A stretch of DNA of 64,000 bases from Granulicella arctica. Its GTDB lineage: Bacteria; Acidobacteriota; Terriglobia; Terriglobales; Acidobacteriaceae. Made by a program: the position numbers and the translations under genes. Of this stretch, positions 63,056 to 64,000 are shown in pieces; position 1 is the first letter of the stretch, and every line of letters begins with the position of its first letter. The notes under the pieces are model-generated. The model saw nothing but the letters and a program-made list of their open reading frames with translations. It was not told the origin of the DNA and did no database searches. Location of the stretch: NCBI RefSeq assembly GCF_025685605.1, contig NZ_JAGTUT010000001.1, forward strand, positions 4,154,001 through 4,218,000, in the 5' to 3' direction.

Positions 63056-64000
63056 ATGCACTCTCACACTTCTTCGGCACAGACCTCATCCTGGACCCGG
63101 CGGCAGTTCGTTCAGATTGGAGGGTCAGCCGTAAGCGCGGGTGTGGCCACGTCGTGGCCGGCACTTTCGTTTGCATCGTCACTGCCATCGCATACTGCCG
63201 GGACCTATAGCAACCCGGTGATCGCGGGTGACCATCCCGATGCGGGTGCTATCCGCGTCGGCAGTGAATACTACCTGGTTCATACCACCGACCACTTTTC
63301 GCCCGGCCTGCTCATCTGGCACTCACGCGATCTGGTGCATTGGAAGGCCGCTGGAGCGGCGCTCGATGCCTACTATGGAGCCGTCTGGGCGCCCTTCCTG
63401 TGCGAATACAAGGGGCTCTTCTACATCTACTATCCCTGCGACGGCAAGATCTTCGTTGTACACGCGCCGCATCCGTTGGGACCATGGAGCAAGCCGATAG
63501 CGCTCGGTATTGGCGGGATCGATCCCACACACGGTGCCACTCCGGAAGGCCGCCGTGTCCTCTATCTGGCGGGCGGAGGGATGGCGGAGCTTTCAGACGA
63601 CGGCCTCTCCGTGAAGGCACCGCCGCGCAAGGTATTGTCCGCGTGGACCATTCCAGACAACTGGCAGGTCGAATGCGAATGCCTTGAGGCGCCCAAGCTG
63701 CTGTTCCACGACGGCTACTATCACCTGACGGTCGCAGAGGGCGGAACCTCCGGGCCGCCCACAAGCCACATGGTGCTCTCTGCCCGCAGCCGCAACATCG
63801 ACGGCCTCTGGGAGTGGTCGCCGCACAACCCCATCGTTCACACTCGCAGCAGGGCAGAGACGTGGTGGTCGCAGGGTCATGGACGCCTGGTGGACGATGC
63901 GGACGGCTCCTGGTGGATGACGTACCATTCCTACCGGAATGGCGCTCAGAACCTTGGCCGCCAGGTGCTGCTGCTGCCCATCGAATGGACTGCAGACGGC
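63056..64000 (+). CDS. GH43-family glycosidase, Tat-exported (cut by window edge)
   Basis: The frame from ATG 63056 is open to the right edge (315 residues visible). The signal is twin-arginine (TRRQFVQIGGSAVSAG). The five-bladed GH43 propeller begins at NPVIAGDHPDAGAI, with the likely base Asp in DHPDAG; GGIDPTHGAT gives the pKa-modulating Asp and CLEAPKLL the acid Glu. Family members cleave arabinose, xylose or galactose (including galactofuranose) side chains. It follows the hairpin at 62914-62950. Its 3' end and any later genes of the locus lie outside the window. Confidence 0.85.
   Translation, partial: MHSHTSSAQTSSWTRRQFVQIGGSAVSAGVATSWPALSFASSLPSHTAGTYSNPVIAGDHPDAGAIRVGSEYYLVHTTDHFSPGLLIWHSRDLVHWKAAGAALDAYYGAVWAPFLCEYKGLFYIYYPCDGKIFVVHAPHPLGPWSKPIALGIGGIDPTHGATPEGRRVLYLAGGGMAELSDDGLSVKAPPRKVLSAWTIPDNWQVECECLEAPKLLFHDGYYHLTVAEGGTSGPPTSHMVLSARSRNIDGLWEWSPHNPIVHTRSRAETWWSQGHGRLVDDADGSWWMTYHSYRNGAQNLGRQVLLLPIEWTADG

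Noticed and set aside
1..64000. CRISPR arrays, tRNA and rRNA genes
   Set aside because: I looked for regular direct repeats and for tRNA T-loop patterns and found none that hold up by eye; a covariance search would be needed to exclude a tRNA.

Overview
The window looks like the chromosome of a soil Acidobacteriota, probably Terriglobales/Acidobacteriaceae (Granulicella, Terriglobus or Edaphobacter type). The grounds are a very large Oar-like TonB-dependent receptor with an N-terminal carboxypeptidase-regulatory fold and no SusD partner, a second secreted protein with the same regulatory fold, a planctomycete-type c-type cytochrome, a sensor kinase with a two-component-regulator propeller, and many secreted beta-propellers. 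This is inferred from protein families; no rRNA or tRNA gene was seen.

Region 1 (1-20.2 kb) is an accessory, stress-flavoured region. It holds the end of a TolC-like gene and an EmrA-like adaptor, two NmrA-type reductases, an ECF sigma factor with a membrane protein, and a reverse-strand group (alpha/beta hydrolase, exported protein, SnoaL-like protein, DHA2 MFS pump). A redox group follows: flavin disulfide reductase, DinB protein, a cNMP-binding/thioredoxin-reductase fusion and a beta-carbonic anhydrase. Next is a module HxlR regulator - DoxX - azoreductase - VOC dioxygenase, which has the same parts as the quinone/catechol-stress genes of Bacillus subtilis (YodB/CatR, azoR1, catDE). Decay is evident: two genes carry apparent single-base deletions, one TetR gene is short, and another survives only as a C-terminal remnant with an in-frame stop.

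Region 2 (20.3-33.7 kb) holds a regulatory-fold exported protein, a fatty acid hydroxylase, a group of sensor kinase, propeller, OmpR-type regulator and cytochrome, an AraC/DJ-1 divergent pair with a 21-bp-spaced direct repeat, and a two-gene operon for an HU protein with a histone-like tail and an AT-hook-like protein. It ends in a graveyard: a truncated group II intron inside a truncated IS6-type element, which itself cut a gene for an exported protein, then a MocR-type remnant and about 1.6 kb of gene-poor DNA.

Region 3 (33.7-64 kb, running off the right edge) is the main system: a glycan-utilization locus. A NarL-type response regulator and a 1060-residue propeller/Y_Y_Y sensor kinase are divergent from an Oar-like TonB receptor. 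The receptor is followed on the same strand by GH59 (galactocerebrosidase-like), GH38 and GH92 alpha-mannosidases, three GH2 enzymes, a class C beta-lactamase-fold hydrolase, two propellers and a GH43 enzyme. Almost all carry Sec or Tat export signals. The inferred job is sensing, uptake and stepwise removal of galactose and mannose from a complex glycan, such as a fungal galactomannan or glycoprotein glycan or a glycolipid. The substrate is not shown by the sequence.
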